Source of the DNA: Rutstroemia sp. NJR-2017a BVV2 | Lineage: Eukaryota; Ascomycota; Leotiomycetes; Helotiales; Rutstroemiaceae | Direction of reading: 5' to 3' | DNA: 64,000 nucleotides | Assembly: GCA_002946415.1 (NCBI GenBank) | Contig: NJPS01000050.1 | Location: forward strand, 372,001-436,000 | Part shown: in pieces, positions 33,364 through 44,558 of the stretch | Layout of the letters: every line of letters begins with the position of its first letter | How positions within the stretch are numbered: the first letter of the stretch is position 1 | The notes under the pieces: model-generated | The model's database searches: none | What the model was told of the DNA's origin: nothing | What the model saw: the letters and a program-made list of their open reading frames with translations, nothing else | Translations under genes and position numbers: made by a program

Positions 33364-33738
33364 GTTGCAGTGAGACAAGCAGAGGGCGACGAATCAGCGA
33401 AGAGGGCGACGATTGAGCCAAAAGGGCGACGAATCAACAGAGAGTTGAGGCGAGCGATATTCTGTTGGAGGTGCGAGAAATTCGTTTCGAACACCAAAAA
33501 TCTTTCAAAATACGGAGAGGGGAATCGTTTCCTAAATATTTCATCGACCTACTCAGCACTCGCCCTGTATTCGTCGAACTTAACAGGGCGCCCAATAGGT
33601 GGCTCCGTCCGATCACACCCTTGGTGAAAGAAACACATTGCCGAAATAACGGTTCTACTCGTAAATCAATGGGAGAAGTATAATTTATTTATTCTGAAAT
33701 ACACCATCGTTGATATCGAATTATTCTTGGACCTTGAC
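33364..33738. other. Divergent promoter between two zinc-finger genes
   Basis: 375 bp shared upstream region. Its notable content is the 20-bp triple repeat at 33381-33440. Confidence 0.55.
33381..33440. repeat. Three perfect-register copies of a 20-bp unit
   Basis: Units agagggcgacgaatcagcga (33381), agagggcgacgattgagcca (33401) and aaagggcgacgaatcaacag (33421) repeat with an exact 20-base period and an invariant aGGGCGACGA core. They begin 18 bases upstream of the ATG of the minus-strand zinc-finger gene, so they could be regulator-binding sites. Confidence 0.85.
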
Positions 33739-35879
33739 ATGGACAATAACATGACCCCGAGTGTGAACGTTGATCTAACAATGTCTCGACCAAGTCAAAG
33801 CCTCGATGCTCAGATTAAAAGAATCATCAGGTGCGAAGACTGCTCTAAAACTTTCACTACTCCGGGAAAGCACAAGTACGTCAGCTTGTTACTTGAGAAT
33901 CGTCCTATGGGCTAACAATTTCTTTTAGCCGCCATCGTAAAACCCACACCCTGCCATACCGTTGTGACTGTGGCAAAGGGTTCGGACTCAGAACAGATCT
34001 TGATCGACATAAGGCTACACACGGCAGTGTTAACACGCGATTGTACTGTAAATGGCGAAGCTGTACTTTCAAGGGCACTCTGCGAGGAGATAATCTGCTG
34101 AGGCACATGCGCACGGCTCACAACTGGCAGGAAACGAGAGGACCACATGAAAAGCAGGACGAGATTCAGGGACTCTTCAAGGAGTCATTAAAAGAGCAGA
34201 AGCGTTCCATGGGTACTTCAAGGCTAGTGAGAGCTGCATACAGAGGGAACAACTCAGTGGTAGCGCTATTGCTAGAGAATGGGGCAGACATTATGGAGAA
34301 GTCCGATCTTGGACAAACAGCACTACACGCGGCTGCAATCCATGGAAACGAGGAACTGGTTCACCTCTTGCTGAAAGCCGGGATCGACAACACGACCAAG
34401 GACAACCACGGACGTACAGCACTCCAAGACGCCGCTAAGAACGGGCACGAGGCTGTCGTGCGGATTCTTGCACAGAGAGGGATGAGCCTTATGAACAAGA
34501 ATGAGGATAATGACACTCCACTACACGACGCAGCTGCCTGCGGGCATTACGCGGTCGTTCAGCTACTTTTGGAGCACAAGGTAGACATTGAGGCGCAGGG
34601 CAGGAATGGGAAAACGGCGCTGTATCAAGCGGCTGCAAATGGGCACGAGGAGGTCGTATCACTTCTGCTGGAGCACAGGGCAGACATCAATGGAAATGGC
34701 AGGAAAGGAGCGACAGCACTACAAGCGGCCACAGGAGGGGGCCACGACATAGTCGTTGGGAGGTTGCTAGCAGCCGGCGCCGACGTTAATACTGCTGATG
34801 GTACTGATCATCGGAGACCACTACGAATAGCTGCATTATTTGGGCACGATGCAGTTGTAGAGAGGCTGCTAGCAGCTGGTGCCGACGTTAATGCTACTGA
34901 TAACGAGTCTTTTGGAAAGACAGCATTACAGGCGGCCGCAGAACGGGGGCATAAGGCAATTGTAGAGATACTGCTAGTAGCTGGTACCGATATTAATATT
35001 ATTGTTGGTGGTGAGATAGCATTACATGGGGCCGCAAGACGGGGGCACGATGCAATTGTAGGGAGGCTGCTAGCAGCTGGTGCCGACGTTAATACTATTG
35101 TTTGTGGTGAGACAGCATTACAGGCGGCCGCAAGAGAGGGGCGTACGGCAGTTGTAGAGATGCTGCTAGCAGCTGGTGCCGATATTAATACTATTGTTTG
35201 TGGTGAGAGAGCATTACACGAGGCCGCAAGATGGGGGCATACGGCAGTTGTACAGATGCTGCTAGCAGCTGGTGTCGACGTTAATACTATTGTTGGTGGT
35301 GAGATAGCATTATATAACGCCGCAAGAGGGGGGCATGAGGCAGTTGTAGAGATGCTGCTAGCAGCTGGTGCCGATATTAATACTATTGTTTGTGGTGAGA
35401 GAGCATTACACGAGGCCGCAAGAGAGGGGCATACGGCAGTTGTACAGATGCTGCTAGCAGCTGGTGTCGACGTTAATACTATTGTTGGTGGTGAGATAGC
35501 ATTATATAACGCCGCAAGAGGGGGGCATGAGGCAGTTGTACAGATGCTGCTAGCAGCTGGTGCCGACGTTAATACTATTGTTGGTGGTGAGACAGCATTA
35601 CATGGGGCCGCAAGATGGGGGCATACGGCAGTTGTACAGATGCTACTAGCAGCTGGTGCCTACGTTAATACTATTGTTTATGGTGAGACAGCATTACATG
35701 AGGCCGCAAGATGGGGGCGTACGGCAGTTGTACAGATACTGCTAGCAGCTGGTGCTGATATTAGTACTGGTTTTGTTAAACGGTTTGGTCGGGCAGCGCT
35801 ACAAGCGGCTATAGAAGGGGGCCATGAAGTAATTATAGAGAGATTGAAAAAGGCTGGAGTTACGGAGGAAGAAGGCTAG
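33739..35879 (+). CDS. C2H2 zinc-finger protein with long ankyrin-repeat domain
   Basis: Exons are 33739-33875 and 33929-35879, giving 695 aa. The N-terminal third has C2H2-like fingers: RCEDCSKTFTTPGKHNRHRKTH (split by the intron), RCDCGKGFGLRTDLDRHKATH, and CKWRSCTFKGTLRGDNLLRH with MRTAH. About 16 ankyrin repeats follow from residue 150 or so. The first ones are diverged; the later block (35016-35783) is a run of 32-residue units ending NTIVGGE/NTIVCGE that are nearly identical in DNA, so recently expanded. A nuclear regulator or a scaffold is possible; the zinc-finger/ankyrin pairing is seen in fungal accessory genes. No enzyme domain seen. The start at 33739 is the first ATG of the frame. 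Confidence 0.85.
35016..35783 (+). repeat. 96-bp ankyrin-coding tandem array with 192-bp higher-order copy
   Basis: Eight consecutive 96-bp units, each containing atgctgctagcagctggtg-like and gttaatactattgtt blocks. Units four and five are repeated almost exactly 192 bp further on, which shows a recent two-unit duplication. Confidence 0.9.
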
Positions 35880-37526
35880 GGTAAGGGGAAAGACAACGGG
35901 GGTATTTGTCATGCTGCTACTACTGCTTCTGGATTTTGATTCTGCTGGTGCTTCTGGAGTGGGTGCAGGGGTTGAGGGAAGTGCGATTTGAAGGAAGGTG
36001 CTTAAATTGGTGTAATGGCTGAGGTGAGGTGGGATGAGGTGCAGTGTTGATTGATTACTTTGAGATAATACATCGAGATGAAAAAAGTGGATTGGATGTT
36101 GATGTAATGTTCTTTTCTGCGATAGGATATTGACTGAACACTCTATGTTGCATATCCCCATCTCCATTTGCTAGCTGCTTCGCTTTCATCCCCCTTTCAT
36201 CTATATTCTTTCTCCACCTTATATAACCCCATCATACTTCTCATTCTTCACCCTCTATTCATATAACATACAATATATCCCCTAACCCCTCAACCTAACA
36301 GAACCCGAACCCTAACCCCAACACCCAATCTCCCCCCTGAACGCGGTACAGTAGCTAGGAAGGCATTTTCTCGTTCTCCGCTTAATCTAACTAACCTTTC
36401 TGTCTCTTTCAAAATCTATTTCTCTCACACAGCACCAGCACGCTGCTGAATCTGCCGATAAGCATGGAGCGTCGGTTTGAAACGCAACGCATAGAAGCCT
36501 GAGGGGTCTTTGGGAAACATGGAGGGTGACAATCATCATCCTATAGATTACTATCATTACTATCAGACTATTCCCAGTAGATTGCTTGGGTATATCATCC
36601 TCGACGCCTCAAGCGGTAAGCCAGTCGTCGAGCCCTATTATAATATACTACTGACTATCTATCTCATCTATTCACTCACCCACCCACTTAGTCACTCATC
36701 CACTCCAACAAGCACAATTATATCCATCCGGAGCTATCTCATATTTCCACCTACAAATCCCCCTTGCAAATTCCATTGATATATCTATTACTGTCTACTA
36801 CCAACTCTACAACCTATCCAAATCCCATTCTATTCTCTCCCCCAGCTACCCCCCAATCACCTCTCCCCCAATCCCCTTCCCCCTCAATCCCGCAACCCAA
36901 GCTCCCCAATCCCTACCCTACCCTACCCTACCCTACCCAACACAGCACTCACCCATTCACTCACCCACCCACCCACCCCATCCCCTCCCTTCCTCACACC
37001 ACAACAGGACGCGGGAGGAACAGAAGGATCTGAACCACCTCCCCCCAACCCTAGCTCCCGTTTCCGTTACGTGTCCCATTTCCGTTAATAACTTCCTTAG
37101 CAGAAATCACATGCTCATCCAAATCCACATCTATATCCGCGCCGTAGTCATATAGAGTCTATATATACATACATACATATATATATCTCAGACACCGCAC
37201 CGCACCGCCACCGCACTACACAGCACGTACCTGTACTTTTTACTTTTGTCCTCTCGCTTGAGTAAGGGTAGTATTATATTGTGTTGTGTTGGGTTGGGTT
37301 GGGTTGGATTTATCGCAACTTCCCGACTAAAAATAGATATACCAACGGCCTCTACAGTAGACAAGCTTTTTGGATGGATGGTTGGATGGATGGATGGACA
37401 GATCACTTAGCTTCCCGGGTCTGTCTGGGATATAGGGACATTCATTCATCCATCCATCCATCCATCTACATCAAAACGGGGAAGAAAAAAACAAACAAAC
37501 ACAAGTCATTCAGGTTTTTCAATTAA
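35880..37526. other. Intergenic stretch with simple repeats, 1.6 kb
   Basis: No gene seen. Contains C-rich low-complexity DNA at 36840-37010 with (taccc)n near 36917-36938 and (ccca)n near 36963, a (gatg)n tract at about 37371-37400 and its complement (catc)n at about 37443-37467. Those last two tracts could pair. Confidence 0.5.
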
Positions 37527-39654
37527 TCAATCATCCAAACTATGAAAACGCTCATGCGCCGCCATCGCAAACGCAGGCATCATAGCACCGCATTCGTTGC
37601 AGATTTCTCGACTACTGTGCAGATCAACTTCGTTGGAGTCTTCGTTCCATGAATCTTCTTCTTCTTCTTCTTGGATATCGAGATCACCATTAACATCAAC
37701 ATCACCATTATCGTCGACAGCAGCGACATCCTCAGAGACTATCCTAAAGTCTACGTCGACGCTAGACATTGATATCTCATCTTTATCTATCTGCAGACTG
37801 CCCACATCCCCATCCCCATCCCCATCCACAACCATCCACCCCCTCAACCTCTCCTCCTGCCCCCTAAACATCCTCCCGATATCCCTCCCCTCCCCCTCCG
37901 CCCCACTCTCACTCGCCGCCTCCAGCATATGCGTCACGCCAATGTTAATCAGACTTAAATTCCAGCCCGAGGCCTGGGGATGCAGTCTCCTAAACAGCGG
38001 GAGTAGCGTTTCGTGAACGAGTCGCTCAACGATACTGTCTACGCTATCTTTCTGGCTGAAGACAAAATTCGGGAGAGGCGCGGAGCGGGAGATGCGGTTG
38101 AAGCTCCGGCTGCGGGTGCCGTTGGTGTTAAGTGGGGGGCGGGGCCGAGTGGAGAGACGGATGGTTTTGGGGTGGGCAGTCCAGTGTTTTGATGATGGGG
38201 GGTTGGTATTTGACTCGGATGCGTCTTCGAGTAAGTCGGAGTGCATTCTATTCAAGAGGCTAATTGCTAGTATTCGGAGTTCTTTTAATACCTGTGGCAT
38301 GGTGTCTAGTTTCAAGTATGAATCTTCAATAGAGATCTGCGTGGGGACTTTGCGCGCTTGTTTTACTTCGGTGTCATCGCGGCCATTGATCAACGCCCAT
38401 GCTTTGCCTCCGATTCCTCGTTCTGCACCGGGGCCGCCGAGGACTTTCTCGAGAAGACTCGGGCTCATGGCAGGAAAGAGGCGGACGTCACGTACGGTGA
38501 CCGATTCTTTGGTGGCACCATAGATTAGGCCGTCGTTGAACTCGGCTGGCCGTGAGAGGACGTGATTACGAATCCTTTGTGACATTTTGAAACCGATTCC
38601 GGGGACCTTGCCAATATCATGGCCGTCCATAAACTTGGTGACATTGCTTTCCGCTCCAGCCTCTGTGGGTGACACATCGTATGGTGGAAGAAGCGTTGTC
38701 TGCGCCTTCGGTTTATGGAGGTTGCCTACGAGCTTGCCCAGGAGTTTGTTGGTGGAGATACCGACGGTCGACGTGTAACCTTTCTCTTCTTCTAATTTTA
38801 ACCGGAGGTGTTGAGCAAGATGTGAACCCAAAATTAGGCGTGTATATAACTCGGGGTTAATCTTCGGCATCGCCGAGGTGGATGTTGGTTGGGGTACGGC
38901 TCCGCCGCACGGCTGTGGGCCGGGGTAACTGTGGCCAGCAATGGTTGACGCGTCAAACGCGAATCCGACGGTGGGATCATTACGGTTGAGTTGGAAGAAT
39001 GAATGGGGAAGGTCGTGTTGGTTGAGAAGCGACTGGTTGTAATCCACTATATCGGTCATGTCCATAAACACCTCATCGAAGCCAAGCCGCTCCACTTTCC
39101 CGGACCAACTATAGCTTTCCAGGAACTTGTAGAGCATTTTAGAAGCATCACGGAAGCGTCCTAGCTCTTCGCCCAGTACGATGACTACATCGGGACATAC
39201 TTTCTTGGCTTCGTGGATCAGTTCTAGTTTGTGTAAACCGCGCCTCCGAGCTTCGTAATTGCAGGTAACAATGATTTGTTTCTGAATTCATTCTTAGAAC
39301 ACGAAGAACGGGCAATGTTTCGAAGATAGATGATAAGGTCTCACCTGTTGCACAGCCTTTTATTTTGTGTCAGTTACGTTTCGTAGGGAGCTGCAGAATT
39401 GACGAGTTACCAATGGCACGGATTTTAGAGCAGGATTCTCATTTTCAAAGACTGAAGCATAAAAGCAATCGTAGTCCTAAGAATAAGACTGTGGAGTTAG
39501 AATAGGATCGTCTATACGTGCCTTTTCTCCTGATTCAAGGGAACAGGAAGAGAGGAACAGGAAGGGAAGCGGGATCCAAATGGGGATCTCGGAGATAAGG
39601 TTGACTAACGAAATGTATAATGATCCTTCGATCCTTTCTCGTCGTCATGGCCAT
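37527..39654 (-). CDS. Y-family translesion DNA polymerase, iota type
   Basis: Copies past damaged bases. Minus-strand exons are 39654-39610, 39476-39411, a 12-nt microexon 39356-39345 (AVQQ), and 39281-37527, giving 625 aa. Spliced, the catalytic core reads RRIIIHFDYDCFYASVFE (metal Asp), ALKSVPLAVQQKQIIVTCNY with EARRRG, then VERLGFDEVFMDMTD (metal Asp/Glu), STNKLLGKLVGNLHKP and the helix-hairpin-helix VPGIGFKMSQRI. ERLGFDE.F.D.T is the polymerase iota form of the active site rather than the S.DE of eta or kappa. A 90-residue acidic tail ends in a C2H2 ubiquitin-binding-like finger (ICNECGAMMPAFAMAAHERF then H), which resembles the UBZ of polymerase eta. Start: first in-frame ATG. Confidence 0.92.
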
Positions 39655-41933
39655 TGTTTGGGTCTGGTTGAGGTTTGAGTTTGGGATGGGGATGGAAGTG
39701 TTATCCGGAGCTGTGGATCTGATCAAGGGTGACACGGATGGAAAGATGGGGACAATAGCAGTAGCGGGTTAAGGTTAATGTTGGCTCCATTCTTGGATTG
39801 AGCACGAAGTACAAATAGAAAAGATGGTTTATTTATATACGAGTCAAACGTCAGATGTGGAGAGTAGAGCGAGGAACAAAACAATGACGGTGAGGAGGGG
39901 CGAGGTAAGGCGAGGTGGAGTGGACAAGTAGGAAATGGCGGTGGTGGATTAAGAGTCGTTTGTGTTGAAGACGACAGTACTGTTGCTTGATGAGAGTCGA
40001 GGATATTTTTAAACTTCGCGTGTTGCCTGTGCTATGTTAGAACTTAGAAGAGGTCTTATCGATAACGTAGGGGCTGATTTTGGACCTGATCACGTGCATC
40101 AGCTATACCTATGTGGAATAGCGTGGTGAGCTGCGCCTCAGATCAGATGCTCAGCTGTACGGAAGTACACACACAGGTAAGAATTCCCTCGGTTGTCGCA
40201 GCGAGTCCGGAGTCAGTTCATAAGCACGATGGCGATTCTATTCAAGCATGATCCATTCTACTGTACTCTACTCGAATCAATTGGACTGTACTTACTACAT
40301 ACTACTTGCTGCTTGCTACTTGCTACTTGCTCCGTCTTAACACTAGAGGTACAACTAACTAGCACCACTGCACAGGAAGCACATGTCCCACTAGCAATTA
40401 TTAAACAGCAGCTGTTGGTTTATTTATAAACCCGGCTGGTCTGTCTTGGGTTTTGTTTCTATCTGTGCGCACTGCAGAGCACGAGTAATTGTTCCTGGTG
40501 TCCTGTCTATTGTTACTATTTCCATCCTTAACACCGAAACACAACACCACGACAGCACCACGCTACCTGCCATCTAACCCACTTCGTCCAGAAGACTTTC
40601 TTGGAGTCCGTCGACTGGCCGGCGGTGACTCGGTTAATTGAGCAGCTTTGCCTGAAACGACCAATAGTTTGGGATTGTCGACGCAGTTGGACGTGATGAT
40701 TGATGATCTACATATTGATCCCTTGAACCCTTGCATAGGCGCCTTACCCATGCTCAGTCATTTACCCCAAAGAAGCCACTTCACAGAAGTAGTTCGAAAT
40801 AAGGCTCAACAGCTCAGATCTCGCCAAATCTTCCCGTTCCCTTTGCGGCCTTTCCTGGCACGGGCAAGATGTATCCCGAGCAACTTCACCTACCACTACC
40901 ACTACCACTACCACTACTAATCTCTTTCTCAGAGATTCACCTAACTCGAAAGAAATAGTCTGCCTCCACGGCAGTGGCCCTCGGAGAGCCAGCGGAGCGT
41001 CATCCCAAGTACGGATTACTTCGTACTTCGCAGAAAAGGTCAACCCCTCCCCTCAGCCAAATCCTTGCACGGCGCTTCAAGGAGGCACATCATCCATTGG
41101 ATCGAATTCAGTGAATCCTCCAAACCCTTACCAACCCTTACCAACCCGACTATCGCAAACAGAGATGGCTGATTGCTATCCTTTTAATAATGGGTACGGC
41201 TGCCAAATGGGTCTCCCCTCATGGGCTCATGGGTCAATCTCAAAATGAACGCTTGTCAGCCTGTCATCCCGTAGTACGTGTTAGACTCTCCGTCCTACTC
41301 GCTCCGAAATCTACCACCGACCAACTCTCCTGCAAGTGGGTTCCCCGAGTCACATCGCATCACACATACCAGCTCTCTTTTCCTATAAACATCGCGCCTA
41401 TTTCAAACAATATACGCACAACCAACTCTCAATCACGAACTTACTCAACCACTCGCGGCCCTGAACACGGTCGCTCTTCTTGGTTGCATCGAGAAAGTTT
41501 AGGATAAACCTACCCTTTCCCCCAACCCTTCCTCGCCCTCTTCCCCCTCATTCGTATACATATACATAGAGCTGCGGCACGGTCCTGTTGTCTTCCTCTC
41601 TCGGAAAACTGCTCTTTTTTTGAATCCTCTCGTAACTACCCACCCATTGATTATTTTTATTAATATTACGATTTTACGAAAAACTTCATTCACGAAACAA
41701 AGACTACTTACTACGCCTTGCATCGCTTGAGCAAACTCGTTACATCTTGTCCTACGGTCATAAAGGTCATACACCCTCCAACAGGTCAAATAGGACATTC
41801 TGCGACCATCTCCAAGGGTCTCGATCGTAAACTCAAACGGCCTCTCAGCGATTGACTGTTAAATATCAGACGTCGCAACTCGGCCAAGAAAATTCACCTC
41901 CTCTCCACACAACCAACTCATTCCTTCCCGATT
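39655..41933. other. Long divergent upstream region, 2.3 kb
   Basis: Between divergent starts, with no gene recognised. A (taccac)n run lies at about 40890-40917 and taccaaccct repeats near 41126. The last 500 bases are C/T-rich, as in a long fungal 5' leader. Confidence 0.5.
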
Positions 41934-43343
41934 ATGATGCTGGCTCCTGTTCAAGAGTGTTCATCAATAGTCATGTCTTTTCCTGCGCGACACTCTTCCC
42001 CACCGAAACGGCCCAAACTATCCCTCCAAATCAAAAACCCCGCCGCCCCGCAAACTCTAGGAAAGTCGGCGACAGCTTTAAAAGCAGACATCAATCCCTC
42101 ATCACCAACGGCATTCAACACACTTTCCAATGCATATGCCATTGCAATTGAGAATGCATCTCCGCAAATCTTACAACCCGCTTGTTTCGATCCGAAAGCC
42201 CCGGGCAATATCAGACCTATGCCATCCCGGCTTCAAACAAGCATGACTGCTAAAAATGAATACCTCCACCCATCGCAACGCACACAAACACCGAGTCCTT
42301 TCTCAATATCCTACCCCGACACTCCCAGCTCCGCTCACCCGGACTCCACCCCAAATCTAAGTCTAATCACTGCGATGGACTCCGCAAAAGGAACCCCCAC
42401 AATCACCTTCACACCCCCTCAATCAGCCGGCGCAATCGACAAGCCCGGAATATTCAACTTCGCATCGCACATCCCCACCAACAGCTCCCCGCGCACCGCC
42501 CGCCGCAGGCTCACCAGCAGCAGTAGTCTCGCACCCTACACGCACCCCAAATCCCTCCACAGCATCCTCCGTAACTCCCCTCTCCCACCCCGCAGCGCCG
42601 TCACCCCCGCCACGCCCACAACCAGCAGTCGGCTGGCCTTGCGTCGCGCAAACGCCGCCAAGAGTAAAAAAGTCGGATATAACAACCCTCTGACGCAGAC
42701 AATCACTACGAACAAATACATCAAATCGCATATCGATCTCCTAGCCGAAGATTCTCCGCATTCGGCGTCGGAGCCGGATGCTGAAGGCGGGTTGACAGTC
42801 CTGGATACCACGATGCGGTATACGGGTGATGAGACGCGGGATGGGGGGCAGACGCCCGGACCGTTTGAGGAGATGAGGAGGCGGATGGCGGAGAGTGGGT
42901 TGGAGACGCCGAAGGGGGCGGGGAAGGCGGGCAGGAGGAGGAGGGATAAGGATCGGAAGAGGAAGTGGAGGTGGACGATAGGGGTGGGTGATGGAGAGGG
43001 AGAGGGCGAGGACGAGGATGTCCAGGTGACGCCGAAGACGGCGGTGGAGAGGACGCCGATTACGTGTATTTGGAGGGGTGGTGATGCGTCGCCGTCGTCG
43101 GGTGATAATGCGGAGGGGGATGCAGATTTAGTGATGGGTGAAGCGGTGGATGATGCGGAAGGGTCAGAACCGCTGATTGATGATCACGAGCAAACGGTTT
43201 CAGAGATGGTGGGGGAGGGGAATGAGCATCGGTATGAGCAGGAACGGAGGGGTCACTCGGTTGAGCTAGTTCTCACTGATTCGGAGTCTTCGTCTGGGGG
43301 CGAGGAGTGTTGTAGTAGGCCGGGGACTTCGCATTCGTTGTGA
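41934..43343 (+). CDS. Fungal Ser/Pro-rich protein of unknown function
   Basis: Intronless, 469 aa. I do not recognise a domain. The first half is Ser/Thr/Pro-rich with basic patches (KRPKLSLQIKNP, PRTARRRLTSSSS). A middle block looks conserved: PKSLHSILRNSPLPPRSA, SRLALRRANAAKSKKVGYNN, PLTQTITTNKYIKSHIDLL. A strongly basic cluster follows (GRRRRDKDRKRKWRW, possible nuclear localisation), then an acidic Gly/Asp/Glu-rich tail. A nuclear or cell-cycle-related role would be a guess. Other in-frame ATGs lie at 41937 and 41973. Coding-strand composition flips from C-rich to G-rich near 42780. Confidence 0.75.
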   Translation: MMLAPVQECSSIVMSFPARHSSPPKRPKLSLQIKNPAAPQTLGKSATALKADINPSSPTAFNTLSNAYAIAIENASPQILQPACFDPKAPGNIRPMPSRLQTSMTAKNEYLHPSQRTQTPSPFSISYPDTPSSAHPDSTPNLSLITAMDSAKGTPTITFTPPQSAGAIDKPGIFNFASHIPTNSSPRTARRRLTSSSSLAPYTHPKSLHSILRNSPLPPRSAVTPATPTTSSRLALRRANAAKSKKVGYNNPLTQTITTNKYIKSHIDLLAEDSPHSASEPDAEGGLTVLDTTMRYTGDETRDGGQTPGPFEEMRRRMAESGLETPKGAGKAGRRRRDKDRKRKWRWTIGVGDGEGEGEDEDVQVTPKTAVERTPITCIWRGGDASPSSGDNAEGDADLVMGEAVDDAEGSEPLIDDHEQTVSEMVGEGNEHRYEQERRGHSVELVLTDSESSSGGEECCSRPGTSHSL

Positions 43344-44558
43344 TGAGTGTGTGAGTGAGAGGAGGGATATAATAGGATGGCGAAATGAAATGAAATGATT
43401 GAATGAATGAATGAATGAATGAATATGTATATCTATGAATTGATTGGAAATATGTTCTATGTTGATTTGTTTACTTTCTTGTGGATTTATATCAAGATAT
43501 GAATGAGTGCAGTTATGTATGTATATTATATTATGATGATGGGCCTATGGTTTGATTCGCCTCGCTCGGGGAGGAGAGGACATATAGTGGATTGCAGGAC
43601 AGACAAATAGCCCTCACTATACTCGTATATAGTCGCCTATATAAAGAGAAGTTATCCGCCGCGGAAATCGTTCCCCCTGAATACCTTCATATACACTGCT
43701 TTTCTGCTAGCTGCTCTATATATCATCACCAAATCTACACTATCCCCGTTCGTTCTTCGAGCCCCCAAACAGACCACCACATAGGAGACAGCGCGATCGA
43801 AAGTAGAGGTTTCTTTCTTCTCTTTTGTCTCTATCTTGTACCATTCTCTTTTCACTTGTGCTGGGACTTGTATATCCAAACTCTTTTTCTCCGGCACTGC
43901 TTTTCATTCCGGTCCTCGATCCTTCAAATCTATCGCCCTTTCAATCCAACGCTTCGATATAATGCCTATAGCGCTCTCTCAGATGGATAGGTATCCTCTC
44001 TCTATCTCTCTATCCCCCTCGCTAGACTTCCGTTACCCAACTCGACCGGGTAGATGTACAAATGATATCTACTTATATACTTAGGATGAGGATATCTGTT
44101 TCCCGAACGCAGATTCTACTATCGAATTAATAGTCAATGATTTACTACTAACTGTTATATTCTTTGGCAGGCTTATATATAGCACGATATAAATTCCGAT
44201 TGCGGTTGCGGGCATCGCTTCCGCGATCGCAAGCGTATTCATAGCGGATATGATAGAATCCTGCACTTGATATTACTAATGCGCCTTTATGATAAGTGTA
44301 ATTTCTTTGTCTTTCCTTTTTTCTTAGAGATATGAGATCTGAGATCTGAAATAGTAGGTACGATAAACAGGTTTCCACTCGCGTTTCTATTCCTTCCCTT
44401 TTTGCCAGCCCCACCTTTTCAATTATTCATAAAACAGCTGCACCCCTCCTACCCCTCACCCCAACTTCAACATCGCCAAGGCCGCACAAAAGTTAGGCCG
44501 TTCGAAAGTTAGATAATCCCTATCCGCTCTACTCTGCTACCACTCTACAATCGGCGAA
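43344..44558. other. Intergenic stretch, 1.2 kb
   Basis: A (gaat)n microsatellite lies at about 43401-43424. The remainder is C/T- and A/T-rich with no gene recognised. Confidence 0.5.

Noticed and set aside
36290..36330. Telomere-like ccctaac/gaaccctaacccc sequence and later (taccc)n runs
   Set aside because: Only one or two partial CCCTAA units in a generally C-rich low-complexity stretch; not a true interstitial telomere array.
37371..37467. Inverted gatg/catc microsatellites as a possible hairpin element
   Set aside because: Simple-sequence tracts that happen to be complementary; no flanking element structure.
40193..41507. Open frames in the 2.3-kb region before the Ser/Pro-rich gene
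   Set aside because: Short, without family resemblance; composition fits leader and promoter sequence.
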